Below, in pieces: positions 49,301-57,000 of a stretch of 64,000 nucleotides of DNA. This DNA comes from Liolophura sinensis. Lineage: Eukaryota; Mollusca; Polyplacophora; Chitonida; Chitonidae. The stretch covers positions 19,511,608-19,575,607 of the forward strand of contig NC_088300.1 of the NCBI RefSeq assembly GCF_032854445.1, written 5' to 3'. The stretch's first letter is position 1. Each line of letters begins with the position of its first letter. The position numbers and the translations under genes were made by a program. The notes beneath the pieces are model-generated. The model saw only the letters and a list, made by a program, of their open reading frames with translations. It did not search any database and was not told the DNA's origin.

Positions 49301-50290
49301 TTGAGGAATGACTCAAATTTGGATTGGTAAGTAACTGGCAGACAGGGATTGGGAGGCATTGGTAAGTAACTGACAGTCAAGAATTGAGGAATGACTCAAA
49401 TGGGGATTGGTGAGTAACTGACAGGAATTGAGGAATGACTCAACAGGCCATTGGTGAGTAACTAACAGTCAGCTATTGAGAGGGATTGGTAAGTAACTTA
49501 CAGTCAAGAATTGAGGAATGACTCAATTGGGGATTGGTAAGTATGTGACAGGAATTGAGGAAAGACTCAAATGGGAATTAGTAACAATTTATTTATTTAT
49601 TTGTTTGATTGGTGTTGTACACCATTCTCAAGAATATTTCACTTATACGATGGCTGCCAGCATTATAGTCAGAGATTGAATGATAACTCACAACTGGGGA
49701 TCCCTGACTAACAGGGATTTGAGGAATGACTTACAACTAGGAATTGGTGAGTAATTGACAGTCATGGATTGAGGACTGACTGACAACTTGGAATTTGAGA
49801 GATTTCAGCCAGGGGTTGGTGAGTGGCCAATAGTCAGTAATTGAAGAATGATATACAACATGGAATTGGTGAGTAAGTAACAGCCATGGATTCTTGAGTA
49901 ACTGTATGAAGTAAATCGCTCAGTATCTACAGTGTATGGTGATAACTTTAAATAATGCTTATAAATTAAGGTGATACAAAATAGAATAAATGATTTGTTA
50001 CAAAGTACTAGTATATGGAGACAAGTGTCCTTGTAAGGGGCATGTTCTATGAAGTGGAGAAACGTTTGTTTAGCCAGAGTTTTACTGTATTGTAGGAGAG
50101 GCAGCAGGAGATCAGGAGGTTTAAGCTGTTCAAACAGGACCATAATTCTATGCTGGCTGCATTGTGCTCTCAGGAAATCAACTTCCTGCCATTCCAGATG
50201 TCTGAGGTGTCCTTCAGTGTCATAGGACGTCACTGTCTGGATAGACCAATACATGTAGGTCTGATTTCTTCATCCGAGAATAACCATTAA
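12221..50290 (+). CDS. NPHP1: Nephrocystin-1, 28 coding exons
   Basis: Scaffold protein of the ciliary transition zone. Exons, all with consistent phase: 12221-12286, 13858-13946, 15363-15423, 15680-15754, 16343-16392, 17225-17328, 17999-18053, 18390-18645, 19239-19333, 20394-20463, 20890-20969, 21357-21371, 21875-21917, 23684-23768, 23974-24065, 24691-24766, 34587-34639, 34997-35071, 36150-36222, 36420-36457, 36916-36998, 37791-37867, 42112-42211, 46032-46144, 46329-46402, 48384-48428, 48583-48699, 50096-50290. The sum is 2355 bases, 784 residues against about 730 in vertebrates. The extra length lies mainly in the acidic region. Identity rests on family-specific strings: [33 protein letters not shown] and [19 protein letters not shown]. 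The N-terminus is helical and coiled-coil-like, then comes an acidic stretch, an SH3 domain, and the nephrocystin homology region. The 15-base exon at 21357 is the least certain. A canonical AATAAA lies at 51231. Confidence 0.93.
12512..12704. repeat. Two hairpins in NPHP1 intron 1
   Basis: CAATGTATC near 12514 is mirrored by GATACATTG near 12627. The next segment pairs ACCATAACGCT (about 12652) with AGCGTTATGGT (about 12696). The pattern suggests a decayed palindromic MITE. Confidence 0.4.
16433..16960 (+). repeat. Dispersed repeat, copy 1 (split by a SINE)
   Basis: The wording TTCTTCAGCCTTTTGGCTTG before the SINE and GAAGGCATTATTTTGTGTAA after it match two other copies in this gene near 34010-34180 and 38795-38960. 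The SINE therefore landed inside an older repeat. Confidence 0.65.
16458..16725 (+). mobile_element. tRNA-derived SINE, AAATAAAT-tail family
   Basis: The head has a tRNA-like A box (CTCAGTTGATTAGCACGC) and B box (GAGTTCAAGTCCT); the body contains GTGAAATATTCTTGAGTACGG and the tail is (AAAT)n. It is flanked by an imperfect duplication TTTTGGCTTGTT / TTTTGGTATGTT (16446-16457 and 16726-16737). This full-length copy is the reference for the others in the window. Confidence 0.8.
17225..18645 (+). CDS. NPHP1: NPHP1 exons 6-8: acidic low-complexity region
   Basis: Three exons encode a run of Glu and Asp broken only by a short basic or neutral stretch (about residues 115-250). Vertebrate nephrocystin-1 also flanks its SH3 domain with glutamate-rich segments. 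Exon 8 (18390-18645) is almost entirely GAA/GAT/GAG codons and is longer than its vertebrate counterpart, probably by slippage expansion. The reverse strand of this exon reads as a His/Leu/Pro open frame, which is an artefact. Confidence 0.85.
18763..18944 (+). mobile_element. SINE, AAATAAAT-tail family, 5'-truncated
   Basis: It carries the body from the GCTGGCTTC segment through GTGAAACATTCTTGAGTATGG to the (AAAT)n tail, without the tRNA head. It lies in NPHP1 intron 8. Confidence 0.7.
19239..20463 (+). CDS. NPHP1: NPHP1 exons 9-10: SH3 domain
   Basis: Two exons make one SH3 domain, residues about 253-307. It shows the ALYDY-like start (AISDY), the acidic RT loop, LSFKKGEIL, the paired Trp of DGWW and the closing GIVPKTYL with the Pro and Tyr of the ligand groove. 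The splice junction falls in the n-Src loop. SH3 ligands known for vertebrate nephrocystin-1 include p130Cas and Pyk2; whether they apply here is inference. Confidence 0.9.
19425..19576 (+). mobile_element. SINE, AAATAAAT-tail family, 5'-truncated
   Basis: GTACGTGGGAAAGTCTGCCA through GTGAAATATTCTTGAGTACGG to an AAGTAAATAAAT tail. It lies in NPHP1 intron 9, between the two SH3 exons. Confidence 0.7.
20890..24766 (+). CDS. NPHP1: NPHP1 exons 11-16: linker and start of nephrocystin homology region
   Basis: Exon 11 encodes a polar linker. The 15-base exon 12 (21357-21371) is inferred only because it restores phase between exons 11 and 13 and has AG and GT borders; the closer candidate acceptor at 21347 would bring in a stop. 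Exons 14-16 carry the conserved [18 protein letters not shown] and FIDPSRNR stretches. A SINE sits 19 bases past the donor of exon 15. Confidence 0.75.
22152..22212. repeat. 21 bp tandem repeat, three copies
   Basis: ATCTGTTAGGATTATTTGT repeats with a period of 21 bases starting near 22153, 22174 and 22195. Confidence 0.8.
22280..23350. repeat. Degenerate long repeat in NPHP1 intron 13
   Basis: Related segments recur: GTCACGTGACCTGGTGACCA (about 22345), CACATGATCTGGCAGCCAT (about 22906) and GTGACGTCATGGG (about 23083), each followed by similar A-rich text and phrases such as ATATCTCCTAAACCAA / ATATCTTCCAAAACG. It reads as a decayed repeat or transposon with several internal units. No open frame of note. 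Confidence 0.45.
24085..24356 (+). mobile_element. SINE, AAATAAAT-tail family, intact duplication
   Basis: A full-length copy with a tRNA-like head and an (AAAT)n tail, flanked by a perfect 10-base target duplication TCTTGTTCTA (24075-24084 and 24357-24366). It lies 19 bases downstream of the donor site of NPHP1 exon 15. Confidence 0.88.
24906..28620 (+). mobile_element. hAT DNA transposon (ZMYM1-like) in NPHP1 intron 16
   Basis: Encloses a hAT-type transposase (listed separately) in the same orientation as NPHP1. The proposed ends, CAGGCTAGAGCTGATCTAGG at 24906 and the reverse of CCTAGAATAGCCCCAGACAG ending at 28620, match imperfectly (about 14 of 21). I found no clean 8-base target duplication, so the borders are provisional. 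A GC-rich subterminal palindrome (GGGGGCCTGCGGCC... to CCCCC, about 28523-28547) sits near the 3' end, unlike the AT-rich surroundings. Confidence 0.75.
25382..27953 (+). pseudogene. hAT transposase, one frameshift
   Basis: Two overlapping frames (to the stop at about 26602, and on to 27953) make one transposase of about 855 residues. The first part has MPRPKTTR, a disordered stretch, then a TTF/BED-like zinc finger with CKLC and [10 protein letters not shown], followed by the DUF4371-like [20 protein letters not shown] with the first catalytic Asp. The frame shifts at about 26580, inside the GFDG stretch that carries the second catalytic Asp, through one extra base in GATGGGAACAAAC. The second part contains [19 protein letters not shown] and the hAT dimerisation block with the catalytic Glu ([13 protein letters not shown]). 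Apart from this single base it has no stop over 2.5 kb, so it is young or the shift is an assembly error. The ATG at 25382 is the first good start. Confidence 0.88.
28896..28975 (+). mobile_element. SINE, CACT-tail family, head only
   Basis: AGCCTGGATATCACAGTTGG, then CGTCCGCTTCGGGAGCGG, as in the full copy 140 bases downstream, but without body or tail. Confidence 0.65.
29036..29396 (+). mobile_element. SINE, CACT-tail family, intact duplication
   Basis: The tRNA-like head carries GATAGCAGAGTTGGTAGAG (A box) and GGATCAATGCTGG (decayed B box). The body has TATCGGAATAATGGCTC and ATATGACTGAAAAATTGTTG, and the tail is (CACT)n. A perfect 15-base duplication TCAATTTGATCAGAC flanks it (29021-29035 and 29397-29411), which proves retroposition. 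Confidence 0.9.
30100..30346 (+). mobile_element. SINE, CACT-tail family, 5'-truncated
   Basis: From the GCGTTCAGCATCAAGGGG segment to the (CACT)n tail; the tRNA head is missing. Confidence 0.75.
31490..31960 (+). repeat. Dispersed repeat pair, copy A
   Basis: The stretch with GAAGTTAATATGATCCACCTG, the AAGTAAGTATATG segment and CAGTGACAGGTGTTTAACAAC is closely matched near 39640-39830. It may be a decayed retroelement. Confidence 0.5.
33119..33150. repeat. (TAA)n-type microsatellite
   Basis: An interrupted TAA/TAAT run in NPHP1 intron 16. Similar short runs occur near 34439-34465 and 41344-41361. Confidence 0.8.
33825..33966 (-). mobile_element. SINE, AAATAAAT-tail family, minus strand, truncated
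   Basis: Reverse complement of the family body: the (ATTT)n tail is at the left, followed by CTCAAGAATATTTCACTTAT and the GACGGCAGCCAGCATTATGG segment. The head is missing. Confidence 0.75.
34005..34180 (+). repeat. Dispersed repeat, copy 2
   Basis: Matches 16433-16960 and 38795-38960: CTGCAATTCTTCAGC, ATATTCTGAAGGCATTATT, TGACTGATAAAATCATG and GTGAAGCCCTGAAATG. Confidence 0.65.
34587..50290 (+). CDS. NPHP1: NPHP1 exons 17-28: C-terminal nephrocystin homology region
   Basis: Twelve exons, separated by up to 5 kb of repeat-filled intron, encode the most conserved half of the protein. In order they carry [98 protein letters not shown] and the terminal [15 protein letters not shown]. The stop is TAA at 50288. 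In vertebrates this half binds other transition-zone proteins (NPHP4 and others), which cannot be read from the sequence itself. Confidence 0.9.
38795..38960 (+). repeat. Dispersed repeat, copy 3
   Basis: CTGTAATTCTTCAAC, ATATTCTGAAGGCAATATT and GTGAAGTCCTGAAATGG match copy 2, in intron 22 (37868-42111). Confidence 0.65.
39600..39840 (+). repeat. Dispersed repeat pair, copy B
   Basis: Partner of 31490-31960: TTAAGTTAATATGAGATGCC, GAGTAAGTATATGCA and GACAGGTGTTTAACAG. A further match exists between about 35200 and 39960 (GATAACAACTCATCA). Confidence 0.5.
41348..41423. ncRNA. Candidate microRNA-like hairpin in NPHP1 intron 22
   Basis: The left arm contains TGAAGTTGAGGCATCGCC (about 41360-41377), the right arm GGTGATGCCTCGACTTCA (about 41392-41409), and the loop between them is 14 bases. 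The 18-bp core pairs fully with two G-U pairs. It extends into a TAA-rich lower stem with one mismatch and one G-U pair, giving about 30 bp and a total near 76 bases, the size of a microRNA precursor. I do not recognise a known mature microRNA. A short palindromic MITE is the alternative. Confidence 0.4.
41755..41990 (+). repeat. Possible tRNA-derived SINE
   Basis: CCTTCGTGGCTAAAGAG, followed by a B-box-like TTGTTCAAATCCAGC near 41827, looks like a tRNA head. No second copy or duplication was seen in the window. Confidence 0.3.
42295..42661 (+). mobile_element. SINE, CACT-tail family, intact duplication
   Basis: A full-length copy: GGATAGCATAGTTGGTAGAG A box, TGATCGAGTCAC segment, body and (CACT)n tail. 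A perfect 12-base duplication TCCAATGTTGTA flanks it (42283-42294 and 42662-42673). It lies 83 bases downstream of the NPHP1 exon 23 donor. Confidence 0.9.
42697..42738 (-). mobile_element. SINE fragment, AAATAAAT-tail family, minus strand
   Basis: TATTTATTTAATTGGTGTTT then TATGCCGTAT is the reverse complement of the 3' end of the family; nothing else of it is left. Confidence 0.55.
42875..45626. repeat. 50 bp minisatellite, about 55 copies
   Basis: A unit of exactly 50 bases repeats across 2.7 kb of NPHP1 intron 23. Each unit holds CCATTGAAGACCGTCTTCCA, then CCAGTATGGTGTGTATATCT, then ten more variable bases. Copies are more than 90 percent alike by eye. Three indels break the register: one extra base near 45034, a 5-base loss near 45433 and a 5-base gain near 45600. 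Long open frames on the minus strand in all three phases are artefacts of a stop-free unit. Confidence 0.97.
45810..45905 (+). mobile_element. SINE fragment, AAATAAAT-tail family, diverged
   Basis: GCCATTGTATAAGTGAAATATTCT is shared with the family, followed by decayed tail text. It lies next to the end of the minisatellite. Confidence 0.5.
47757..48130. repeat. 94 bp tandem repeat, four copies
   Basis: TAGTTCTGTAGAAATACAGA starts copies at 47761, 47855, 47949 and 48043, an exact period of 94. Copies differ by only one or two bases, so the array is recent. It lies in NPHP1 intron 25. Confidence 0.95.
48720..49900. repeat. Degenerate minisatellite with splice-donor-like units
   Basis: It begins with about 36 bp units (GGGTTGAGAAGAGATTGGCA) near 48730-48840, then shifts to longer units built on GATTGGTAAGTAACTGACAG and AATTGAGGAATGACTCAA. 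At least seven units contain GGTAAGTA and others GGTGAGTAA. It directly follows NPHP1 exon 27. Open frames on the minus strand across it are artefacts. Confidence 0.8.
49576..49670 (-). mobile_element. SINE fragment, AAATAAAT-tail family, minus strand
   Basis: An (ATTT)n tail at the left, then TTTGATTGGTGTTGTACACC, CTCAAGAATATTTCACTTAT and GGCTGCCAGCATTATAG. It has landed inside the minisatellite. Confidence 0.75.
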
Positions 50291-51230
50291 CTGTAATATT
50301 TTTTTTCTTTCGAAGTTGCCTATTTCTTATATTTTGATGAGAAATCTCCTTGAAGCCTCATAAAAGCTTCAATTGTGATCCATGATTTGTCAATGTGGCA
50401 CGTCTTACCAATGGTGAAAAATGTATAAAATGTGAAGGAACAACTTTACCTTGTCGGGTACCGAACAAACCCCCTGACATAATACTACAGTTGTCTAGTG
50501 GAAATTGAATTCCAACGTAAACTTTACTGCTGTATCGTTAGTATTATGATGGGGGAATGCAGGGTATCACTTGGTCAGAGAGTAATCAGATTAGATTTCA
50601 TTATTAAACTGCATTTACTTTCAGGTGAAAGCGTCTTGATGTTCGTGAATGAACATAGAAGGCTGCGTGATCCGTCCTGATGCTGAAATTCTGTCACCTA
50701 TATTGAGGTACAGCTTTGTATCTTATATCATTGATGAAGGTTACAACATGGTATCCTGTAATTGTACACTTATTGGACAACATATTTGCAGAACATGCAC
50801 CAGGTATTTTACTGACTTGTTGTACATGTAACTATGCTACATGTTTTATTTATTAAGTCTTTATTAGAAAATGCTCTTGAATGTTTGTGTATAAAGGTGA
50901 CAAGATCTATACCTGTAAACTAGACTGTGATATTAGAATGGCCTGTGACATTATCACTTGCTTGTTACTGCAGTAACTATTTTACCAAGTTTAATGGTTC
51001 GTAATACTGGAATCTGATGAGAGCATTTCTTATTTCCGTATATAAGATTTTTAAGTAGGTTAGTGTAGATCCTGCGGTAATAGTGGATAATATTCTTCAG
51101 TCGTCAGTGGTGTATATTACATTAAACCTATTTTTATTGACGTAGAAAGTGAAGAATTTTGCCATAACTCATAGATTTAAGCTGCCAGACAGCAAAGCTA
51201 TTTTGGTGCACTTTTATAGACATGTTCTAC

Positions 51231-51236
51231 AATAAA
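51231..51236 (+). terminator. NPHP1: Candidate poly(A) signal of NPHP1
   Basis: A canonical AATAAA about 940 bases after the NPHP1 stop codon. I noticed no earlier strong signal, but a variant signal closer in cannot be excluded. Confidence 0.4.
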
Positions 51237-51540
51237 AAATCACACGAATTTAGTAAGAGAATTTTTCCTGTTTGTGCATCAGAATCCATGCTCATTGTAT
51301 CAATGTCAGAAGGTCCGTCCATCAATAAAGTCCGTACATTGAATACAAGTAGGCCTAATCTGTCTTTATGTTGTTCATTTTATACTTGTGTTGCCATTTG
51401 CGTGCATATTTGTCATCATTGTGAAGGAGAAAACGGTTTTCAGCCAATCTGGCGTTATGCCTTAATCATCCAATGAGGAACATTGCTCTGTTTTGTGGAT
51501 ACATTAGGCTTAGACCTATTAAGGCGACACAGATACACTG

Positions 51541-51895
51541 ACTTGAGAGGGTCGGTTGGTGATCTTCCAGTCGCTAGAACTCACGAGGTGCAGGTTCAAT
51601 CCCAGTCTCGGACATGAAATTCTGGATGTGGTGAAGGGAAACAGAGGTCAACAGCTTAAGGTCGTCTTGCACGAAGTTTGTTAGAGGTCACTTGCCTTCC
51701 ATCATTATGATATCTCACCTTGAGATCGCTTGGCAGACGAAAACGTTCGTGTCGCAAGTTGGACAGTGCATCAGTTACTGCCAATTCAAGATTTGTGTTT
51801 TACTTTCTTGGTTTCCTTCACCATTAAAGTTAACTGTCCTTGTACATGTGAGAAATTCCCGAAAAGGGCGCTACAACACCGAATAAATAAATAAA
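51541..51895 (+). mobile_element. tRNA-derived SINE, third family
   Basis: GAGAGGGTCGGTTGGTGATC (A-box-like) and GTGCAGGTTCAATCCCAG (B box) are at a tRNA-like spacing. The body runs to GAAAAGGGCGCTACAACACC and an (AAAT)n tail at 51882-51895. No clear target duplication found. Confidence 0.6.
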
Positions 51896-52599
51896 AGTAC
51901 ATGTACTTAGTGTTGTGAATGGGTTCAAAACAGGTCAGAACTGTGCGTCAAGAATTTCCGATTTTACATTGTTTACTAGTTCTAAGCGCATGGAGTAGCC
52001 AAAATGAAAGTGTTAGTGATATTATGCATTAACGCTTGTATTTGTCCAAAAAGTCCACCATGCATAGAATTCAAACATTTGATTTCATTTTATTCAGTAA
52101 AAAAAAAAAAATAATCAAACAAAGTTACGATTTATTTGGCAATCTTTCACTTCAAGAAAATAGGAATGCTTAGGTGTCGTGTCATTTAGTTTTCACTTGA
52201 AGATTATTGGCTACATCTTCGTCAGTTAATCGAAATCACATAGCACATTGTTCGACGCTTCACCATATGCATGTACATACTGGAGACGAAGGGTCTGTAC
52301 AGTAGACATGGTAGTTCAGCAAACGGTGATGTCTGTAGGAATGCTGACAGGTATGAACAAGACGGCCGATTTTATTTTCTTTCATGTCATTCCATGCTTT
52401 CAGTAATTAGTGTGAGTGTCTCTTTGACAATTCCATAGAGTTTAGAGGTATAGGTACGATTGGTACACTAATCTACGTTGTATAGAATGACTTAATACAG
52501 GATTCTTCAAATGACGTGGTGGTAAGACGACGCCATACAATCCTGAGCTGGCTTCGCGGTGAAATCATACAGAGCATTGGCGTTAATGGAAGAACTTTG

Positions 52600-52735
52600 T
52601 GATGGTCGAGTGGTCTAGACGGTTGACATGTATTGCTGGCGGCTTGGTGCTTGACTCTGAGGTAGCTGGTTCGAAACCCCCAGTGGCCTCAGTCAAATTT
52701 CAGCACTAGAATCTGTGCTATATTCAGAAAGTGTA
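52600..52735 (+). mobile_element. tRNA-Ser/Leu-like SINE
   Basis: GGTCGAGTGGTCTAGACGG and GGTTCGAAACC are the A- and B-box regions of a class II-like tRNA. The text after it (CACTAGAATCTGTGCTATAT) recurs in the minus-strand copy near 62960-63090, so it is a SINE and not an isolated tRNA gene. Confidence 0.7.
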
Positions 52736-52860
52736 ATCCCTATAAAACGATAATACTGTGATATGTTGATAATTTAGCATATTGGTCAAACGTGGAAGAT
52801 TAATGGGTTATATATATCTAAATGGGCCAGATGTTCTGGTAGTCGTTTCATCCTGTACCA

Positions 52861-53139
52861 CCGGCCCGGATAGCACAGTTGGTAGAGCGTCCGCTTGTAA
52901 CTTCCTTGGCATTCGGCCAAGTGCAACGACTAGTTGACCTGTATCAGTATAATGGCTCGGGCGGGGCTGCTTACTTGCCTTCGGTAAGTCATCTCAGTGA
53001 AGCAGCACTAGATAAAAGAGGGGTGGAAATCCGTCCTGCAACAAGGAGGTACATTACATACGCCCTAAGGATTCATTCGTCGTCATATGACTGAAAAATT
53101 GTTGAGCACGACGTTAAACCCCAATCACTCACTCAATCA
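52861..53139 (+). mobile_element. SINE, CACT-tail family, internal deletion
   Basis: The head GGCCCGGATAGCACAGTTGG runs into CGTCCGCTTG and then directly into the body, with about 90 bases lost after the A box. The tail is (CACT)n-like. A short GTACCA flanks both ends. Confidence 0.8.
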
Positions 53140-53542
53140 CTCATTCCCGTACCATCAACCCCTTCAGTGGAAATGTCAGGCGGATATATGCGTACTTACA
53201 GTATTAAGTGTAAGCAAGCAGAACCCAAAATAAACAGCACTAACTGTCTGGAAACCTGTCCAAGCCCCACATGTATCCTCATGCTATACCTACGTATATT
53301 AGATAATTATGGCTACTGCAGCCATAATTATGATTACATGCATGGATAACTGCAAGCTTAAATCCTTGCCTTTGTTATTTGAAAATTTTCCAACGGATTT
53401 ATCGAAATCAGTCAAAACGTCCGTCAAACTTGAAGACATTTTAACCTACACGTTAGGCATACCACGAGATAAAGTCCATGGATCTAAATATATTTGGTTA
53501 TCAACGTAATTAGACAGTTATTGTAAACATTTATATCCGAAT

Positions 53543-53763
53543 GGTTAGCGCGCCTCTCACCAATGCGGTTGCTGTGAGTTCAAGTCCAGATCATGCTGGC
53601 TTCCTCTTCGGCGGTACGTGGGAAGGTCTGTCAGCAACCTGCGGATGGTCGTGGGTTTCCCCTGGGCTCTGTCCGGTTTCCACCCACCATAATGCTGGCT
53701 GCCGTCGCATAAGTGAAATATTCTTGAGTACGGCGTAAAACACCAATCAAATAAATATATAAA
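53543..53763 (+). mobile_element. SINE, AAATAAAT-tail family, intact duplication
   Basis: GGTTAGCGCGCC head, GTGAGTTCAAGTCC B box, body and (AAAT)n tail, with a perfect 11-base duplication TATATCCGAAT (53532-53542 and 53764-53774). Confidence 0.88.
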
Positions 53764-54534
53764 TATATCCGAATCCGTTTTTAAACTTAAATAGGGTATA
53801 TAAGAATACCAAGATCCATCTTTATAATTGTCAATAAATTAAGCTGCGAATCAATATACTGGTTGCCGTACGAGGTCTACAAGTGTACAAGGCCGTACAT
53901 TTGACCCTTTATACAGCAAATCAGTTTCTCTTTATGATAATATTGTGCCTTTATTTATCATAAACACATCAACATTTCCATTATATAAAAGGCAACTGTC
54001 TCCAAACAGGAATATGTTGATAGGGAAGAGACCGTCGAAGATTACATTTTAGATTGCTGAGGACACAGTGCAATAGAAAGGTGTTTTCCACTTTGTGATC
54101 ACATCTACACGGTGGGTTTCCTACAAGGCAGCGGTGAAACATAGGCCTGGGTTCATATATATTGTTGCTTTGTTCATATTATATTGTTTTGAACAATTCT
54201 GTTCCCAAAAACTATCATCCGGTGTAACCAATGTTGGGTATAGTTCCAACAGTAAATGATGCCTTTTCCAGGGGATGGGGAAGCAACAGTTTCCTGTGAG
54301 ATATCCAACATATATCAGGTACTGAAAATAATTTATTCAACATTGTAGAAGTGAACTAAATGAAGTAATTTCTAAATTAATGCTAAATTAGCGTATTCCA
54401 GAAACTATGCGGAAATCAACATGTAACAGTAAAATATGACAGTGTGCTCATGCGTTGTCTTTTGAGCCAAACGTGTAACCGCGCCAAAAGGACGTGCCCT
54501 ACAAATGAAAAAGTAGATGATTAAACTGGAAGCT

Positions 54535-55057
54535 TTTGTAATTGGTGTCATGCTGGTAGATTCTGTGAGAATTATCTGGCAGATACTCAAAGGGACAACA
54601 TGTCTAGGAGTACTGCTAGTCTTCTGTTAGTTATTAACCTTAAACAAAAGCATAATCAGGACGTCCCGTGAACAATATGCTGACTGCAGCACGTAATCCA
54701 AGCTGAAACATCCATCTCGGTGTTAACAATTTACCAGAAGGATTTGGGAGGGGAGGTGGTTACGGATCCGACCCCCAGCAGTGTCCAGGTGAGATTCATC
54801 CACGCCATCCAGCTGAACCGAAATTCTCAGACTGTCTAGTGATGCTAACTAAACCCGTGAGAGCCTGAAAATTCGACAGGGGTCCTGATGAGATATGACG
54901 TCATTATACAAATTCCATGTTTCAAGATGCTGTAGACAGTATACAGTAGACATGCACTATATACGTTGGATCGTGTTATGCAAGTCAGAATACTGCTAAC
55001 TGTTCCAGGTGACGCAACGACTTCATCTGACATTGACCCTGTCGGGCCATTGTGACT
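54535..55057 (+). promoter_or_regulatory. Promoter of array gene 1 with CRE
   Basis: TGACGTCA at 54896-54903 (a perfect CRE/ATF site) is followed at once by TTATACAAA, a TATA-like box. Upstream lies a G-rich tract (about 54745-54780) followed by CCCCAGCAGTG. From 54535 on, the text matches 63540-64000 in order (TAATCCAAGCTGAA, GGTGTTAACA, CCCCAGCAGTG, TGACGTCAT). The ATG follows 155 bases after the CRE. Confidence 0.7.
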
Positions 55058-55663
55058 ATGGATCATTTCACACCTTTACACGTCGATACCAACACAGAAT
55101 ATATTTTGGACATGGCCAAATTCCCACAACTAACCGACACCTTAAACTATTTGGAAGCAGCTCTGGTGATTGATACATACAGTTATCTACCTTGGGATCT
55201 TGCTCAGATGAGTCTGGATATGATGTCATCCTCAGATTTGTTACTGGTCAGGAGCCATGAAGGACTTTTCGACCTCATTGGTGCGTTGATTACTTTATTT
55301 CTTGGTTTCCAAAATACTTTATCAATTTCCATCTGTAATTTATCAAGACTACCTTCTATTTCCACACAAAGACCTCTTGTTCCTATTCCATCAATCATGT
55401 ATGTATGTATATACATGTACACGGTTTATAGAGCGTAGTGGGATTTTAAAGGCACATCCGATTTTCATTTCATTCTTTAAGGGTAGAGAACAGTTCATAT
55501 TGAACATATCAGAGTTTATAATGATCACTTCGATATTTTCATTTTCGTGGCAGACACTTATGGCATTGGAGATCTACGTGATGCGGATTTGAATGTGGGA
55601 TTAGTGGATTTGCAGCCTTCCAAACCGCGGAGTCTGCTTGAATCCAGTGTTGAGGCGGAATGA
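55058..55663 (+). CDS. Array gene 1: short acidic paralogue, truncated
   Basis: I do not recognise the family. Exons 55058-55280 and 55554-55663 join in phase (GT...AG) to 110 residues. It begins MDHFTPLHVDTNTEYIL and shares the length of exon 1 and the start of exon 2 with array gene 2 (FTPLHVDTN, LDM.KFP.LTD, ALVID, and DL..ADLN.GLVDL). It then reads into a stop at 55661, before the region where gene 2 has its DSGxxS motif and basic tail. No signal peptide, membrane span or known domain is visible. The start was chosen as the first ATG; gene 2 begins about 12 residues further upstream. It may be a short functional paralogue or a decaying copy. The intron position and phase are the same in both genes, which supports a tandem duplication. 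Confidence 0.65.
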
Positions 55664-55860
55664 CACGTGACATGAAATTGAGTGCTGACTACAGCGTGTC
55701 CGCATGATGAGTCTGGTAATATTTTAAACAAAAAACCAAAAAACAAAAAACACGAGCTGTGTTTCCAGGGAGATGACCAGGCGATTCAAGAGGAAAATAC
55801 GTGCACATGTCACGTCTGAGAATACACAGTAGCAGGCCAATTGGCGCGCTCGTGCAGCTT
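55664..55860 (+). pseudogene. Decayed 3' part of array gene 1
   Basis: Text after the stop still resembles gene 2: AGTGCTGACTACAGC / GCATGATGAGTCTGG against the region around its DSGFVS codons. From 55773 a short frame reads RRFKRKIR and then stops near 55829, like the basic KRRKIR end of gene 2. This indicates that gene 1 once had the full C-terminus. A third exon using the AG at 55768 is possible but unproven. Confidence 0.4.
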
Positions 55861-56779
55861 CAATAACAATTAATGTGACACAGCAGAGTTTTGGAGCCAC
55901 AGGAAAGGACGTGCTGTTGGAATTGTATAGCCTGACCAACCTTCTCTTCACCCCGGCTTTCGTCAGTCACTTGCTGAGTTGTTTTGTGTCAGAAAATCAA
56001 GCAGGCTTTAAAAGAGAACAATGAATCGCAACTCTTGATATGTAAAGTGCTTTATACATGGGTTTTATTATTCATTCTTGCGAAAACATGTTTTTCAAAG
56101 TGCTTATATGCATGTTTAATAGATGTATTTATAAACTGTTGCAATAAATTTAATTTATCTGGAATTGTTTGGTTCATTCATAACGCGATTTTTCTAACAA
56201 TTTCCCTGAAAAAAAATCATGCAAATCGATTTGCGACATTTCTCGCGTCAAATCAAAGCGGGATAGTTCGCGGATGGACGCCATTTTATACAAATTACCG
56301 ATATTTATTACAGAGATTATCGTAACAAGTATAAGTATAGGGTAATCAACAATTTCAATTACTTGCAGAACGTTCAACTCTCTCAGGTGTGGACGCAGCC
56401 AAGGCCGATTTCTCTTTGTCCCAATCACTCAATGCATTCATTGATAGGGATTGTGTTTTGATAATTACTCAGTGTATGATTGAATCTTGTCGTTAATTAT
56501 ATATCACCTTAGTTACCATGCACTTCAGGCCTGCGCAATGAGGTGTAAATAAATCTTCAAAAGACATCCAAGGACGAGGACGCCAAACCCAAGCAAGTCA
56601 ATCAGTTGGGAAGTCATGCTGACGGATATGGATAATGTAAGAACATCGCTAATATTGGTCGGATTTAGGTTATTACAACGAAAGGAATAAGCCACAGGTG
56701 GAATCAAGGGTCAAATATATAGAGGTAGTCCTGTTCCATACATGAACCCGCCGCTAAGTGCTCTGTAACAAAACAATTT

Positions 56780-57000
56780 GTAATAAAAACGCAACTTACA
56801 ATAATTATTACAAAAAGGAACTCCAAAAGTGTTTTTTTTTAATAAATTATTACAAATTTGTCACTCCAAGAGTGGCTTTTTGTAATAACTTATTCCTTTC
56901 AATAATTTATTACAAATTGCCACTACCAGAGTTACTTTGTGTAAAAACTTATTCCTAGCAAGAATTTATTGCAAACTGCATTGTTACAGTGCTCCGAGTA
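56780..57000. repeat. Degenerate ~65 bp tandem repeat, about three copies
   Basis: AATTTATTACAAATTGCCAC, then CCAAGAGTGGCTTTTTGTAA and AACTTATTCCT, recur three to four times with variation. Each unit contains short inverted words (CACTCC.AGAGTG), so it can fold. Confidence 0.65.

Larger units (their letters stand above)
50291..54534. other. Intergenic region after NPHP1
   Basis: This includes the presumed 3' untranslated region of NPHP1, then SINE-rich spacer up to the promoter of the first array gene. Short open frames here carry no recognisable domain and several are SINE-derived. Confidence 0.55.

Noticed and set aside
52600..52690. Functional tRNA-Ser gene
   Set aside because: A second copy with the same downstream text shows that it is a SINE; no clean acceptor stem seen.
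56174..56428. Minus-strand 84-codon frame
   Set aside because: No domain, no splice context, and it lies in the AT-rich spacer between array genes.
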